Made by a program: the position numbers and the translations under genes
In this document: positions 1 to 13,100 of the stretch, piece by piece
Numbering within the stretch: the stretch's first letter is position 1
Layout of the letters: the number at the start of each line of letters is the position of its first letter
The notes under the pieces: model-generated
The model's database searches: none
The model's input: the letters and a program-made list of their open reading frames with translations, nothing else
What the model was told of the DNA's origin: nothing
Source: Prochilodus magdalenae
Lineage: Eukaryota > Chordata > Actinopteri > Characiformes > Prochilodontidae
Length of the DNA: 64,000 nt
Direction: 5' to 3'
Assembly: GCA_024036415.1 (NCBI GenBank)
Contig: JAMWET010006982.1
Coordinates: 206,001-270,000 of the forward strand

Positions 1-1186
1 GTCATACGGCATCAGTGTGTTTTTCTCCTGCATCTGTTTCAGTATAAGGGACCATGGGAAAATTACACGACAAAATGGATGAGCAAATGACAAAAAACAC
101 CATCATCCAGGTCGAGTTATCCTTTCACCATGGTTGTTTTCCACAGCCCTACCTTACAACCAGGTTCAACATGAAATATCTGAATAAGTAAACGGCTAAC
201 CGGTGATCATACACGCAGTATTGCACTGGTCCTAATTCAAGGTAAAGCAAGCGTGACAGTGTTTGTTAGGAACTACATGTGGATCTGGATGCCTCTCTCT
301 TTCTCTCTGTTATTTTTTCTCCCTTCTCTTTCTCTCCCATTGCTCTCTCTGTCAGTCCTCCACTCTATCACCCAACAAAAACACTGGCGCACACACATCC
401 CTCTGTGTACCAGACTGCTTGCCTCTGGTCATTCTCGCAGTCGCAGACCAACTCCTAGTATGTCCTCTCACACGTCTTTACAACATTGTTATTGTAATCA
501 TATCTTGCTGCTCTTTATTTTGTGCAGTAATAAACTGGATCACATAGCTACAACTAAATGAGCAGGCTAATTGTTGAGCTGTATGAAACATCACAAGCCA
601 AGTGCCTAATGAATTCCCTTTATGTCAAGGCCAGGGGCAAGGAATATGATTTACAAAAGCATAATTTAAACTGTTGAATTTGTTGATGAATATGGTTGGT
701 TTGTTTGTCTGTTTGTTTGTAAGCACTGTGTATGCAGGCTTTATCAACATTTCTGATGGTACAATGTGGTAAACATCCAAAATTTAATGTCAGTGAAAAA
801 GGCCTACTTGGATAAAAAAAAAATCTCTATTTCCGTGTTTAAACCGTCCTGGCATTGGAGTGTTCCAAGCCTATTAGTAACACGTTTACCAAAGCAGCCA
901 AATGAGAAAAGAAAATGCCATAGCTCTCCATAAACAAACAAAACTGTACAACAATTGATTTTGGCTTTCATTCAAGATTTATATGTACAGGAATATTTGC
1001 TGCTGTCAGAACAGGACCTTGTATCTCCAGATTATACACAAGAAAGAAAAAACGTCCTTTGCTGTTAATGTTGGTAAATAGGACCGGACTGTTCTGTTTC
1101 CCTGGTCTTTTGGGGCTTTTTAAGTCCACTTATCATGAAATGTACACACAGTCGAAGGCAACGGTTCCTTTCAATTTTTCTAAAAA

Positions 1187-1830
1187 CTAAAAAACGACAA
1201 GGTTTTGTTCCATCAGCAGCGATTTGTAAACATCTGACAGCTTTTTCAGCGGCTTCCTTGTTCTGCTTAAGTGCTTTTGTATGAGCTGAATAATAATAAT
1301 GCTAATGCATTCTCGAGTGAGGTTACTTTTTCTGATAAGCCAGTGCTGTGGACGCGTTATTGCACAGTAAGCTAAAAATCTGTTGCATTTGTATGCGTTT
1401 ACAGTAGAAGGAGCGCCTGTGGGTGATTTCAGATCTGAAGCAGAAGTGGAGCTTGATTTTCTCCTCTCTGTCAAAGATGAAAGATTTAAGTACTGTGTAT
1501 TTAATGTTGACAGGTTTTGTGGTCTACCAGGTCTTGCGTGAATGTTGGGAATCCTATTTTCTCTACATCTTTTAATAATGTTTTTGAACAGCAGTTTTGG
1601 AAGAAAATCTCCAAGAAATGAATCATTTGTACTTAATGCCATTGTTTTGACTGAAAATGAAATAAATGAGGGGTGGTCTCTAAACCATCTCACGCCCCAG
1701 TATAAGAACAACTGGCGTAAACACTGGTGCTTGTTGGGCCACTGGATTAGTTCTGTTTTACGCACCCATGTGGATTTAGGACATCTGGCATTTACTGCAA
1801 TTATCACAAAGTTTAAATTTTCTGTACGTA
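1187..1830 (-). pseudogene. Possible Tc1-like transposase relic
   Basis: A 206-residue open frame on the minus strand carries a PGRP segment (ARPGRPQNLSTLN), as in the linker of Tc1-like transposases. The DNA around 1430-1530 resembles, in reverse orientation, 24757-24850 of this window, and a shorter piece at 63300-63340. No catalytic triad and no clear terminal repeats are visible. Repetition within the window is seen; the Tc1 assignment is inference. Confidence 0.4.
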
Positions 1831-3199
1831 AAGCTTTAAATATAAATTATAATGTTTGACAAACAAAGAAGGGGGAATTTCAAATAGACTTTGCCCCATT
1901 AGCTAAGCATATTACCGGAGTAGCTGCAGCACCACCTAGTGCCCCTCAGCATCGTCACTGTGTCGTACCCTTCTCCCTATAATACGTTTTTTGTCGTTCT
2001 TTGTAATTGACCGGGTGTGGTGTTCACCACGTTTACAGTGCAGATGGGTGTTAAAATGTTCAATAATATTTGAATGACCTGCAACAAGTTTTGGTTGCTG
2101 CCAGAAGTCAGTACCTAGGAGGATCACAGGGTTGGGGATTGGCGTTAGAATTAGGGCTGGAAATAACATTTTTCATCATGTGTAGGATCTTGCGGCATGT
2201 GTTTGCTGTTGTGAGACATCTCTGCAGTTGGGTTGGTGTGTTATTTTAGAGGGAGAGTGCCGGTCGAGGAGATTTGTTTTGCCGTTTGCGAAGGGGAATT
2301 TTTCCCTGTTGTCTGTAAATGTTTTTCATCACCATGGTTGCAATCCATTTTTGTTCTCGTTCCTGATGTCTCTCTCTTCCCCTCGTAGATCTCCTCATTA
2401 CTCATTCTGCCCTTTCTCTCTCTCCCTCTCTCGCTGTCTCTCTCTCTCTCTCGCTGTGTGTCCTCCACTTTGTTTGTTTTCTCTCTGTTTATCTTTCTCC
2501 GTCTCTTCCTCTTGTTATATATATTGCTATGTCTCTTTGAACATGAAGGCTTCTGAAAGCTCTCATTTGTGTCTCTGCCATACCATTTCTGACTCCACCA
2601 AATACCCTGCTTCCCCACCTTCATACCTGCTCCTGTCTGAGTGGACAGCCATTGAGGACTGGATTGGAAAAACAGAAGAGGAGAGACTCTAATGGGACAT
2701 TGCCAACCTCGGCATGAGCTTAATAAAGCTCTTTTGTGTTCCTACCTCATCATCGCTCACTAACGTGGAGTCATGAGGAGGAAGCTTTTATTGCTTACAT
2801 TCGTGTCAATGCAAAAGCTCAACTGCTGAGCAATGGAGACATTTTAACTGGACTGTTCGAGCAGAACAGAGGGTAAAATAGCACTGACTACAGAGTTTTT
2901 TCTATTATTATTCCTTTTTATTAAAATTATTGGAAGCCACAATTAACACTTGTACAAAAAGCTTAGATCATAGTAATTGTCTTTCACTTGTAACTCAGTG
3001 AAACAAACAAAGATATTTTATTGTTATTTGAATTTGGGAATAGTCTCGTTTTTGTGAAAAGAAAAACCACCCTTCAGATTTTTGTCAGACCTTTGCCATG
3101 GTTTGGCATTGAAATGGAAAAAGAAAATCTTAAAGACTCTGAGCTGTTAATAGAATCTTTGAAATTTGAACAAGAAATTCAAAATTTCTTAGTATTTGA

Positions 3200-3465
3200 T
3201 AATGTCCTTTTACTTTAATGACAGCAGACACTTGAGCTGGACTCCACAAGTTTGTGCAAATGCCTCTGATAAATAGATCAGCCTCTCCTAGGAGTTTCCT
3301 TGGAATCTGAACACAATATTTAACAGAAGGCACAAGGCTAAAAACACCTTAGCTTAGCTTTTTGTGCAAAGCACGCAACATGGAGACGTTTGCATATTTC
3401 CAAGTTTAAATGCCAGTTTTTTTATGTGGTCTCAGACTTTTGGACTCCATTGTATGTATATTGTT
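3200..3465. mobile_element. Non-autonomous Tc1-like fragment
   Basis: Starts near a stretch about small peptides of the usual fish repeat (acagcagacacttgagctgg) and ends with gtggtctcagacttttggac, a terminal sequence common to Tc1-like repeats of fish. No coding capacity. Assignment rests on resemblance I recall. Confidence 0.4.
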
Positions 3466-5121
3466 GTTGTCTGTGAAAAACATGATTTTTATTTTCATAT
3501 ATCATTGTAACATGACAGCTGTCCTTTATATTGTGTGAACATTTCTTGATGATTGGAACAGAATTTCTCCAGAATTACCTGCAATAAAATTTCTTACCGT
3601 AGTTACCATTAGATATGTAACAAATACATTTTCCAAAAAATCATGAGGTCCAACACAATAAGGTGGTATCTAAAATACGATTTTAATTTTTTTATGTTTT
3701 ATTAGAGCATTCATCATACTGGTGAAAGTGTAATGCTTTATGATAATAAGCTAACCATGAGGTAAAACATTAGCCCTGAGCTGATATAAACTTGCATGTG
3801 CTTTTATTTCCTGCTCTTGATTTTGAGGTAAACAGGAAAAACGGAGGAGGGAGTGTCTCCACTCAATACCTGCAATCCAATACATTGTGTTGTTGAATTT
3901 CTAATAACTAAACATGCCATCAAATATTAAGTTATGTATTATTTTATGAATATAACAAAGCGTTAGTACGTACTTTCTTTTTCGGAGAGGATACGCACAT
4001 GAGATGTTTAAGTGGCTGTTCCACATCAAACTCTGAACATGATGCAAGCAGAGTACCACAGCGTTAATTCTTACTGTCCAACTATGAATCAGTGACCCAT
4101 GGGAAAAGCCATTTCCATCAGAGCAGCCTCTTTCTAAAATGACATTCAGTGACTCCTTCCCCAGTTTCTTTCTACTGGCACACGAGGCCATGCTCCCCAT
4201 TCCATTTAATGAGAGTAAGTGATGATCACATGGTCTCACTCTCCAGTAGTGTCCTGTTTCGATCCCTTCTTTACCTATATCAGTCATTTTCAGAGCTCTT
4301 TAAAGCAGCCAGATGGGAACTGAGGCACATGGCCTGATCAATGGAGAACTGTACTATAACTACCGTGTCTAAGTGTGTAATTTGTTTTGTTGGCTCAAAC
4401 GTTGCCAGTCCAGCTACACATTTAGTGTCGGATGGTTTTATTGTCTTTAGTTTTGCTCTAGAGCTACAGGGATCATATAGATTATATCAGTGTTTCAGTG
4501 TTTTTGAAGGGAGAGTGTTTCCATACTACAGACTGATTTTTACAGCTAGTAAATACCAGGGATGCACATTTCAATTAAGTTCTGTATTTGAGTATCCATG
4601 AACAGATATCTGGTTAAAATCAGGGAGGAAAAACAGCTTTGCATGAGAAAGTAGGGCTGTGGGTTTATTGTTTTAGTTAGCAGTGGTGGTGTTGCACAAT
4701 AATCAAAGCACAACATTAAGAAATACACTTGATAGCATGCCTTATTATTATAAAATAGCCCGAATCAGAAACATTGATAGGTTTTTGTATTGGATGAATA
4801 ACAGAGACTGTCTCTTTGGAAGATTTTGTAATCAAGCATAACTAACCAGGGTTCCATTAGTTGCTGTTGAGGACGTCTTGTTTTTAACACAGGGTCTTTC
4901 CTCTGCAGTGGACAATCCGCCAGCATGCTATTTGTCACAGTAATCATTCATTCTGGACCTAACATCAGTTAGAGCAGCTAGCCTTGTTACTAATACAGCT
5001 GTATCTCTGCTTTCTCAGTCACATCTTAATTAACATGTCCTTGATAACACTAAACACTACAGTCTGTTTATTAAGGCCACAGAAGATTTGCATTTACCTA
5101 TTCGGGCTTAAAGAAAAACTA

Positions 5122-5315
5122 ATGGACAGTAGTTCTCAACCCTGATCATGGAGGACAGCTGCTTGCACATGTTAGTGTTTTCCTGCTCCCAGCACACCCG
5201 ATCCTACAAATCCACTTATTATCCGCTCCTCCTGAATTAAAGTGGGGGTTGTTTTTGGCAGAAAAGTACAAAAATATACAGGACTCCAGGACCAGGGTTA
5301 GGAACATTGGTATAG
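5122..5315. repeat. Interspersed palindromic fish repeat
   Basis: Contains the paired blocks 'tgcacatgttagtgttttcc' and 'actccaggaccagggttagg', which I know as the two arms of a common short inverted-repeat element in fish. A second fragment lies at about 39100-39215 ('gcaggtgtgttagagcagga'). Confidence 0.5.
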
Positions 5316-6051
5316 GAAGTTTATTGCTTATGTCTGCAAACATCCAGGTGGGCGTGAGCTTACACTGGTTAAACCAATCGATAAAACTACAAAGATAAAA
5401 CACTATCAAATTTTTGTTTGTAGGAATACTGTGGTTTCTATAAGGACCCAGAAATTCTATAATCAAAGTCAACTGGGACAAGAGTACTAGAGCAAGCCCA
5501 TCATAGTCCAGTTTATCTCTACCACACACTGCTGTATCACACTGCAATATTAATGGTCAGATCCGTGCTGGACTTTGGATCTGAATTTAGTACATCTTTA
5601 CATTTTGAAAACTAACTATTCAATAGATAACGTAGATAATATTGATTATTATTGGTTTAGCTAAAACAATGAGAACAAACTGCATAAAACCTGAACATCA
5701 GCCTGTCAATTACATTAGCACCTCCAAGCCTGATGGCATATGGCTTGTTAAGTAGCCAGGTACATAAAAACAACTTCTTATAGTCAAGAAATTTCGGCAA
5801 AACATCAAAATAGCTAAAAACCGTGATGTCAGCTATCCTGAGGCCTGAATATTGTTCAGTGTGTTATACAGTGTCAGAAACGGGGATTACCTCACACACA
5901 TAGCATCAAAGTGGCTGAATTAGTAGGAACATAGCATTATAAGCCCAACAAGTAAACCTCAAAACCTTAAGGGCTCAAACCTTAGCCAATCAGCTAAAAG
6001 GCCAATTTATAGAACACACACAGGCACTGCTAGAAAACACCATACTGAGAG

Positions 6052-6131
6052 ACACTACCTCTATATGTGTAGCTCAATAAATATTGCCCATATGTGTCTA
6101 AATATATCATCATTTGTTGTTCCAGGTTACC
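6052..6131 (+). repeat. Isolated transposon end, inverted match to 12165-12244
   Basis: About 80 bp, sharing atgtgtagctcaataaa and ttgcccatat with the complement of 12165-12244 at high identity. Similarity stops at ggttac on both sides, as expected of an element boundary. Confidence 0.55.
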
Positions 6132-8130
6132 TTACTCAATAACATTGCAATCCAGCACTTCCTTCTGGGTGTGACTAATCTTTTAATTGTGAGTGATTAA
6201 TAAGAATGTAATATGACAAGTGTAGAAATAATAGATATATAAATAAACATGTAAAATACAAAATAAGCAAAATAATAAAAACAGATCTGCCACAGAATAC
6301 TGGGTAGGTACCACTTATACCATTTCAGACACAGAAAGTGAAAAGCATCTCTCCTTCCAGTTAGAGCGCACGCTTCTCCATTCGACTGCATGCACCAAAC
6401 CGTAGCATTCATAGTTTGATGGTCTGGGACGAATACATGTACCATTACACTCCTAGTAATGCATGAATCAATGACGGCTACTGTCACGACAAATCTGCAT
6501 CAACATAATGAGCTTTTTAAGAATTACATCATACAAATATTTATTAGTTTGAAAATTACAGATACATATGTGTATGTATTTGTACATATACAGATTTGTT
6601 TGTATATGCATTTGTAGCCTGTCTGCAATCCTAAATAGAAGTGAGCTGTTTAGGGAATCCTGAATGTTGTGAGATGTAATAGCTAGTAGTATTTCAGTAT
6701 TTTCATTTAGCACAGTAGTAGTAGTGGTGCTGTGTGCTAGTTGCTTAAAGAAGCACACTAATAAAAATGATAATTTCTCTTTTAATATCTGTATCACCTT
6801 TATATATGTGCAGCTGTAGTCTATTCAGTGTTAGTAGGTCATGTGCTTTACTACTTAGCCTGTCTGCATATGAAGTAAAAAATTTGCTGAACTGTTCCCT
6901 CAACATTTGTGTAAAGGAAATACACATCGCTGAGGTCATAATTCTCTAATAGTCACACATTCCTTATAACACAAACTACAAGTGATTTTCCTACACCTTT
7001 CCACTGGAGAGTATATTCCTCCTCTAAATGCTGTTATGTGGAGAGTTATTATGCATTATAGTATTTCACTGCACCTCTCTTCCTTTTTATTTTATGGTCC
7101 AGTGATTCTGAAATGTTTATCTTGTCTTACATTAAAGGCAGTCTAGCTTCCTCGCCTGTTCCGCTCCATAGCCTTTGGCTTTTGTTCAGCACTCTCTCTC
7201 TCTCTTCTCTCTCTCTCTCTGTCTCTACTCTCTCTCTCCTCTCCCCCTGCTAGACGCTTCTCTGCTCGAGTTTAAAGGTTTGGTGGAATCTCGGGAGTAT
7301 TAATTGTTGAGTTCTGCCTGAGACCCCACTCCCCCCCCTCACACTCATCTTCTTTCCAGCCGCCCGTTCCCCTCCCTCAACTCCGGCTGTCTTTCATCTT
7401 GGTTTCCATAAAACCCTGCTATCATTATTCCAACCTCTGCACCATCCTCTCTCACATGAAATGCCTCCTCCTGTGAATACTCCTTCCCTTTGGTTCCGGT
7501 ACATTTATTTTTGCCCTGTTTTATTTTTCATGATTTCTTCTTCTTTTTCTTTCTTTTTTTTTTTTTTTTTTGGCTTTTTAAAGTCTCCGGATCTTGCAGA
7601 TGCTTACAGAAATGAGAAATCGAGCCTGTGCATTTGGACCACTAGCAAAAGGTTCCTTTCATGTCTGCGAAGAAATATTTTCAGTAAATTTGGCTCAGTG
7701 TGCAGACCAGGCCAGCACACAACATGCATATAAACCCCCGGCAGAAGTTGCCATGCCTGGGGAGAAGATGAGTCATGATTATTATGAGCCATTGCAGAAT
7801 AATTTATGAACATAATAATTCTGGCAATTAGACTGGTTTGAGCAGTACCACATTAAGCAGAAAATTAGCTCCAACCACATGAACGCAGATGTAAAGAGAA
7901 GAAACTCTTGCTACATAGGTCATAAAATATGCAAGGAGAAAAAGTCGGGCTTCAGGATGGTTTCTACTGCTGTCTTCAGCTAGGTATTGCCCTTTGGACC
8001 ATTTTCAGAGCTATGATATGTGCGGTGTGAGAAACCACATACTGTATAGAGGACACTTATTGTTTCTTATACTTCCGGAACATACATCAGCTTTAGATCT
8101 GACCTTGTACAACGATAACAAACAAGGAAA

Positions 8131-8870
8131 GAAGTATTTAGACACTGCATTAAAAATGGCTTGGTGCACTTGGTGTCATTAAAAGACATCGGCGGGGATG
8201 GGATATTCGTGATGAATATGAAGTTCTCAGAGACAGTGTTATTTAATAACACTGGAATGAAAAAAGCCACAGGGTCACTGCAGAAAGATCTGAAAGCAGC
8301 AGGAACGAGACTTGCACAGAGAACAATAAGCAATGAACTGCACCACAATCGTTTCCGCTCTTACATTCCATACAAAAGTCATCTGCTAAAGAAGAAGCAC
8401 AGAGATGCACGTCTGAAATTTGCACATGAGCATTCGCACTCTTTTGAAACATCGTACTCTGGCCAGAGGACGAAGTTAGGACTGGTTGGCAGTAATTCAG
8501 GTCGTCAGCTTTATAGGAAAAAGGATTGTGTGTTTGATTACAAGAACACAATAACCATAGTGAAGTACGGAGGTGGCCGAGTTATGATAAGGAGCTGCTT
8601 CCCTGCAAACACTTTTGGCTCATTACACAAGGAAACGTGAATGAATTGAGGTACTGAGAGAATTCATCCGCCATGATATAACTCAAGACTGATTTCTAAA
8701 AAATCTGCATGGTCAAGCACCACTCCAGAAATCAGCTAACAGTTTTAAGGGCGGGGGGAATTTGAAACAGCGAGTTCATCGTAACCTTGAGGAATCAAAG
8801 ACAGTTTGGCAAATGGAATTATGGAACTTCAAAGCTCTCAAAATCTAATTTCTTCTAGCTGTTAATAACT
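8131..8870 (+). pseudogene. Tc1/mariner-like transposase relic
   Basis: Open frame 8161-8640 reads DLKAAGTRLAQRTISNELHH then KKKHRDARLKFAHEH, typical of the DNA-binding half of Tc1-like transposases. It continues with KYGGGRVMIRSCFPA at the place of the usual [15 protein letters not shown]. Downstream, NLKQRVHRNLEE and TVWQMELW look like the decayed C-terminus. Stops and shifts break the frame and the acidic triad is not intact, so it is inactive. Terminal repeats were not resolved. Confidence 0.75.
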
Positions 8871-9384
8871 TTCTGCTGTAATTGCCAACAGTGGTTTTGC
8901 AGCTTATGGGCACAATGGGTACTAATGTTATAAAATTGTGGGTATTGAATATTTTTTCCTCCTGAATAAAATTCTTGAAACGAATTGTGTTCAAACTCAA
9001 CAAATATTTTTCTCGTATTCATTTGTACTCAAGACACTTTGTAACTATTGAAGTAACTATTTCTACCATGCTAAGAAACACAAACAAAATGTCTTAACTA
9101 CTCATTTCTCCATTTCCCCCTGAACTATTCCTTTAAAATGTTAGACATCTGTGGTCTAAAGCAAAGGTGATTTATGATTCTAAGGTGTGAAGGACATGCA
9201 GTTTGCATTATGCTAATTGACTGGCTGTTAGCTTCCATTACTTCTTAGCTACATTATGTTGTTCTTTAGGGCTGTCTGATGGTCATGTAGACTTCAGTGC
9301 AGTTGTGAATTAGAGTTTTATCACAGACTCTTAGGTCAAACTATAGAAGCTCTTGACAGAGCATGATTTCAGTGCATTTTATGA

Positions 9385-9847
9385 TTGCTCTCATTTACCA
9401 AGAAATCCACACACATCACCCCCATCCTTCTTCAGCTACACTGGCTACCAGTTACAGAGCGCATCCATTATAAGATCCTTCTCCTGACCTTTAAAGCCCT
9501 ACACGGCCTAGCACCCACCTATCTGTCAGCCCTCCTTCATCCTTACGTTCCATCACGTCAGCTAAGGTCCTCAGACTCTGGTCTCCTAGCTGTTCCTAGG
9601 TTCAGGCTCTCCTCTATGGGTGGCAGGTCATTTAGTGTTGCTGCCCCCACACTCTGGAACTCCCTACCCTCATCTATACGCACTTCACCCTCTCTTTCTG
9701 TCTTCAAAACTCACTTAAAAACTTACCTTTTCTCTAAACATTTTCATTCTTCATGATTTTTTTTTTTTTGGTTTATTTTTGTAAAGCGTCCTTGGGTTTG
9801 TGAAAGGCACTATATAACTGTAACCTATTATTATTATTATTATTACT
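9385..9847 (+). mobile_element. Non-LTR retrotransposon (L2/CR1-group) 3' end
   Basis: Open frame 9385-9756 carries LHWLPVTERIHYKILLLTFK, ALHGLAPTYLSALL and SFSVAAPTLWNSLPSSIR. This is the conserved end of reverse transcriptase ORFs of fish L2/Rex-type LINEs. It is followed by a short 3' region (aaaggcactatataa) and a (TTA)n tail at about 9828-9846. The 5' part is absent, consistent with 5' truncation on insertion. Confidence 0.8.
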
Positions 9848-10095
9848 CTGGCTCCATGAAAGAAGCCTTTGCTGAAACAGGAAGGTTTAGAGTTGTGTCC
9901 AGGCTAGGCTTGTTCCTGATCTAAGCGTAAATGAGAGTAGTGTGCATTTCTCAAAAGCCCAACAGTCAAATTGATCGTTGCTGTTTGAGAAAAAGCTCCA
10001 GGGATGAGATCCCTGAATCAGGTTGAATTTTAGATGCTTTGCTGTGAAATCATACCTGTATTTATTCTGTCTCTTTTTTCTTCTCTCTCCTGCAG

Positions 10096-10168
10096 GCTAG
10101 CCCTCTATGTTTATGAATATCTGCTTCATGTTGGAGCTCAGAAATCAGCACAGACCTTCCTCTCAGAG
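10096..10168 (+). CDS. ssbp2: ssbp2 exon: LisH/LUFS helix
   Basis: 73 nt between a ctcctgcag acceptor and a gtaggag donor. The first base finishes a split Lys codon, then 24 codons from [10 protein letters not shown] to QTFLSE follow. This is the LDB1-binding and dimerisation motif. Corresponds to exon 2 of SSBP genes. Confidence 0.93.
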
Positions 10169-13100
10169 GTAGGAGTTGCGCTATTTCATTAATGATGACC
10201 TGAAGATGCATCATACGTAATATTCACCTGCATTAAAGCGCATTTCTGCTAATGCAGAGGGTTGTTTATGTCAGACATAAGTCTTGTAAACTCTGCCTTA
10301 TATGTTTGCTAACACTTTACTGTAGGGTAATGGCACCTGCATAAGCTTGTCATGCCAACTAACATAACCCTGCGTAAATGCTTTCTCCAGTAGGCTTCAT
10401 CTGTAATAAAGGCTGCTTCAGATAACAGAACAAAACTGTAGCCTATAGTAAAATAATAAAAAGTGCATCTCTTAGAAAACAGTACCCTACAGGAATGTGT
10501 TGCCAAACGGTTTCATGGCTTTTTCCTGCTACACCTTATGTCGAGGTTCTTTCACATCACCATTTCTTGTGGAATTAAGGAGCATTACTCTTCTCAGAAT
10601 GGTTTACACTAGATGTTAATGATTTGATGAGCATTTGTGAGGGCAGGTGCTCAAATTGGATGGTAAGTTTTGGACTTGTTTTGGTACTTGTTGGAGATCC
10701 ATCACTCCGAGGAACATGGTTTACTGCTTTTCAACCTAAAGCTGGGGGCTCTCTAACTAATTCTTGGCATTAGGCATGGTGACTGTTCATCTGCATCTAC
10801 TCCAGTGTATTACTGAATTCTTTACTATGGACGTTACACAATCTGCATGTGTGCAAATGAAACAGCTGTCAGACGTAGATGCAGTAGGCTATAGATATAC
10901 CAATTGCAATCTACCTTACAATATGTTAAAATGCTCATGGCCCTATGATGGTGATTAATCAACTGGCCATATTAAAATTAATCCTATTTCAGTTCTACTT
11001 TATCTGAATGACTTGACTGATCAAAATGACTGATCTGATGAAACATCTGAAGTTTGGTCAAAATGTTTGGCAGGGTTAGGGTTAGGACATTCAGATTAGT
11101 TCTTGCCCCATGCACATAGAAAACATTTGCAGTTTGTTAGCATTTGTGGTCGCATCAATATGGCAGCCTTCTGTAGTTTCAGTGCTGTAAATACTGTTAT
11201 CACAAAATGGGATTAACAAATGATATTTTGTGCAGCACGACTTTTACCTACGTGTGACCTGTGGGAGACTGTGTCTTTCCCTTTGCTGCCGGCTAATTGA
11301 GTTACTCTGGACATAGAGCTGAGCTGGCAGGACATTTAGTGTCTCTTTACTGGAACAGAGAGAGGGAGAGGGAGAGGGAGAGAGAGGGAGAGAAAGAGAG
11401 GTTGAGGGAGATGCTATATGCTTGTGTTCATGTTCACACTTTGTCAAGGACAAGTCTGGAGTCAGAGAGTGATTTATGTTTTACATCTTGCTATCACTTG
11501 CTAGTGTAATCATACTTTGTAGCCATCTAAGCCAAGGCTGGTTGGGTATAATCCTGATGATTCAGACTGTGGATTAAGTCTATTTCAAGGAACAATTGAC
11601 ACACAGGCTCTGTATTATATCCATAATGTTATATTGTAAGGAATAAGAATCTCCTAAGCCACTCAGTTTTAAAAGCACGGTATCTACTCCAGCTGTGTTT
11701 ATGAAAGAGATACATTCAATACATACAGCTGGGTACAAAATAGTCAATATAGCAGTCTAGATATTGTCCAGCCAGTCTTCTATGTGGTAAATAATGGAGG
11801 ATATCCAATAGGAGTGTAAGAACACACACATTTCACAATGTGTAATGTAGTTTTGCGGCAAAATATAATACTTACTATCATTACAGGGAACAGTAGTTCC
11901 TAACAAGCAAGCAATGTTCTTATAAGACACATTCAAATACACCAAGTGTAAATGGGGTGCTTAGGTGCTTTAGGAATATTAAGTTGCTGGTTTTAATAGG
12001 AAAGTCTATAAAGTGCAAAAATAGTTTAAAAACCATCTTTGATTTGTTTTTCTTTGAATTATTTTCTTGAGATTTTGATTGTAAGTCAAAATATAATACA
12101 CTCATTATTTAAAAAACAAAATAAATAAATGTCTGATTGTATTGCTTTTGGAAAGGAAGATAAAGGTTACCAGGAACAATAAATGCTGATACATTTAGAT
12201 TGATATGGGCAATGTTTATTGAGCTACACATACAGAAGTAGTGTTTGCTAATGCAGCATGCCAGAAGTCTCAGCATGGATATTTAAGGGTTCCTGATGGT
12301 GTCCTGTGATTATCCATCCCTTTTAGCTTGAATATTCTCACACAGTTCCTGATGATTTTGCAGTAGGGGTGGAGTGGAACCAGGCCTTCTGACAACAAAC
12401 CGTTCATCTTGACACTTACCACGGTGCCTCCACACACAGATCTGTTGGTCATCTCCACCAAGACAAAAGCGGGACTCATCACTGAAGATGACTAACTCCA
12501 TGACAGTCTGGAGTTTAACACCATAAGACCACTGAAGTCTTTGAGATGTTGATGTGGTGTTAAGGTCGTTATAACAGTCTCTGTTCATTTAATCCTGGAG
12601 TGTGCAGCCATCTGATGCTGGCACTAACAGGATGACTCATGGAGGGCATCACTGCTTGCTGAATGTCTGCAGTCATGGCAGTTGGGTTTCTTTGCATGTC
12701 GGACAGTTTGTTGGTTTCCTCTCTCCATGGTTCATCCAGGTCACCCCGATCCTTGGTCGCCGGTGTATGCCTTCTATCCATTGCCACCAACAGCGTGCTT
12801 TGGTAGTTTCTGCATGACCTGCAGTATGTTGATAAGACAGTCCTGCTTCCAGGGACCCTACGATGTGACCCTCTATTCAACTCTTCCAACTGCTTGCATT
12901 GCTTTCGCTTGATGTATCCTACCAACATATTATATAGTTAGTCAGCTACGGTGATAAGGCCCGTCCTTGTTTACATCCATCTCATGATGTCAAACCTACC
13001 CATTACGTTTCATACCAGTCAGCTGATTCCTACTGGGTGCTTTTTTCATATGATGGGTGTACAGTATCACAAAAGTGAGTACACCCCTCAATGTTTTGTA

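Larger units (their letters stand above)
1..10095 (+). other. Probable ssbp2 intron 1 (non-coding)
   Basis: No exon recognised. SSBP exon 1 (start Met to the AREK segment) was looked for by eye and not found, so it probably lies upstream of the window. Contents: CT-rich tracts near 2407-2455 and 7192-7245, Tc1-like relics (1187-1830, 3200-3465, 8131-8870), a palindromic repeat (5122-5315), an isolated transposon end (6052-6131) and a LINE 3' end (9385-9847). Open frames here look like chance or relics. Confidence 0.75.

Noticed and set aside
253..561. Ser/Leu-rich open frames near the left end
   Set aside because: They come from a CT-rich stretch (ctctctctttctctct). No homologue recognised.
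7140..7460. CT-rich region considered as an ssbp2 promoter or exon 1
   Set aside because: No ATG with the SSBP N-terminus (MYGKGK type) and no CpG-rich character; read as simple repeat.
11074..11090. Short telomere-like ttagggttagg
   Set aside because: Only about two units of the hexamer; expected by chance, no longer array.
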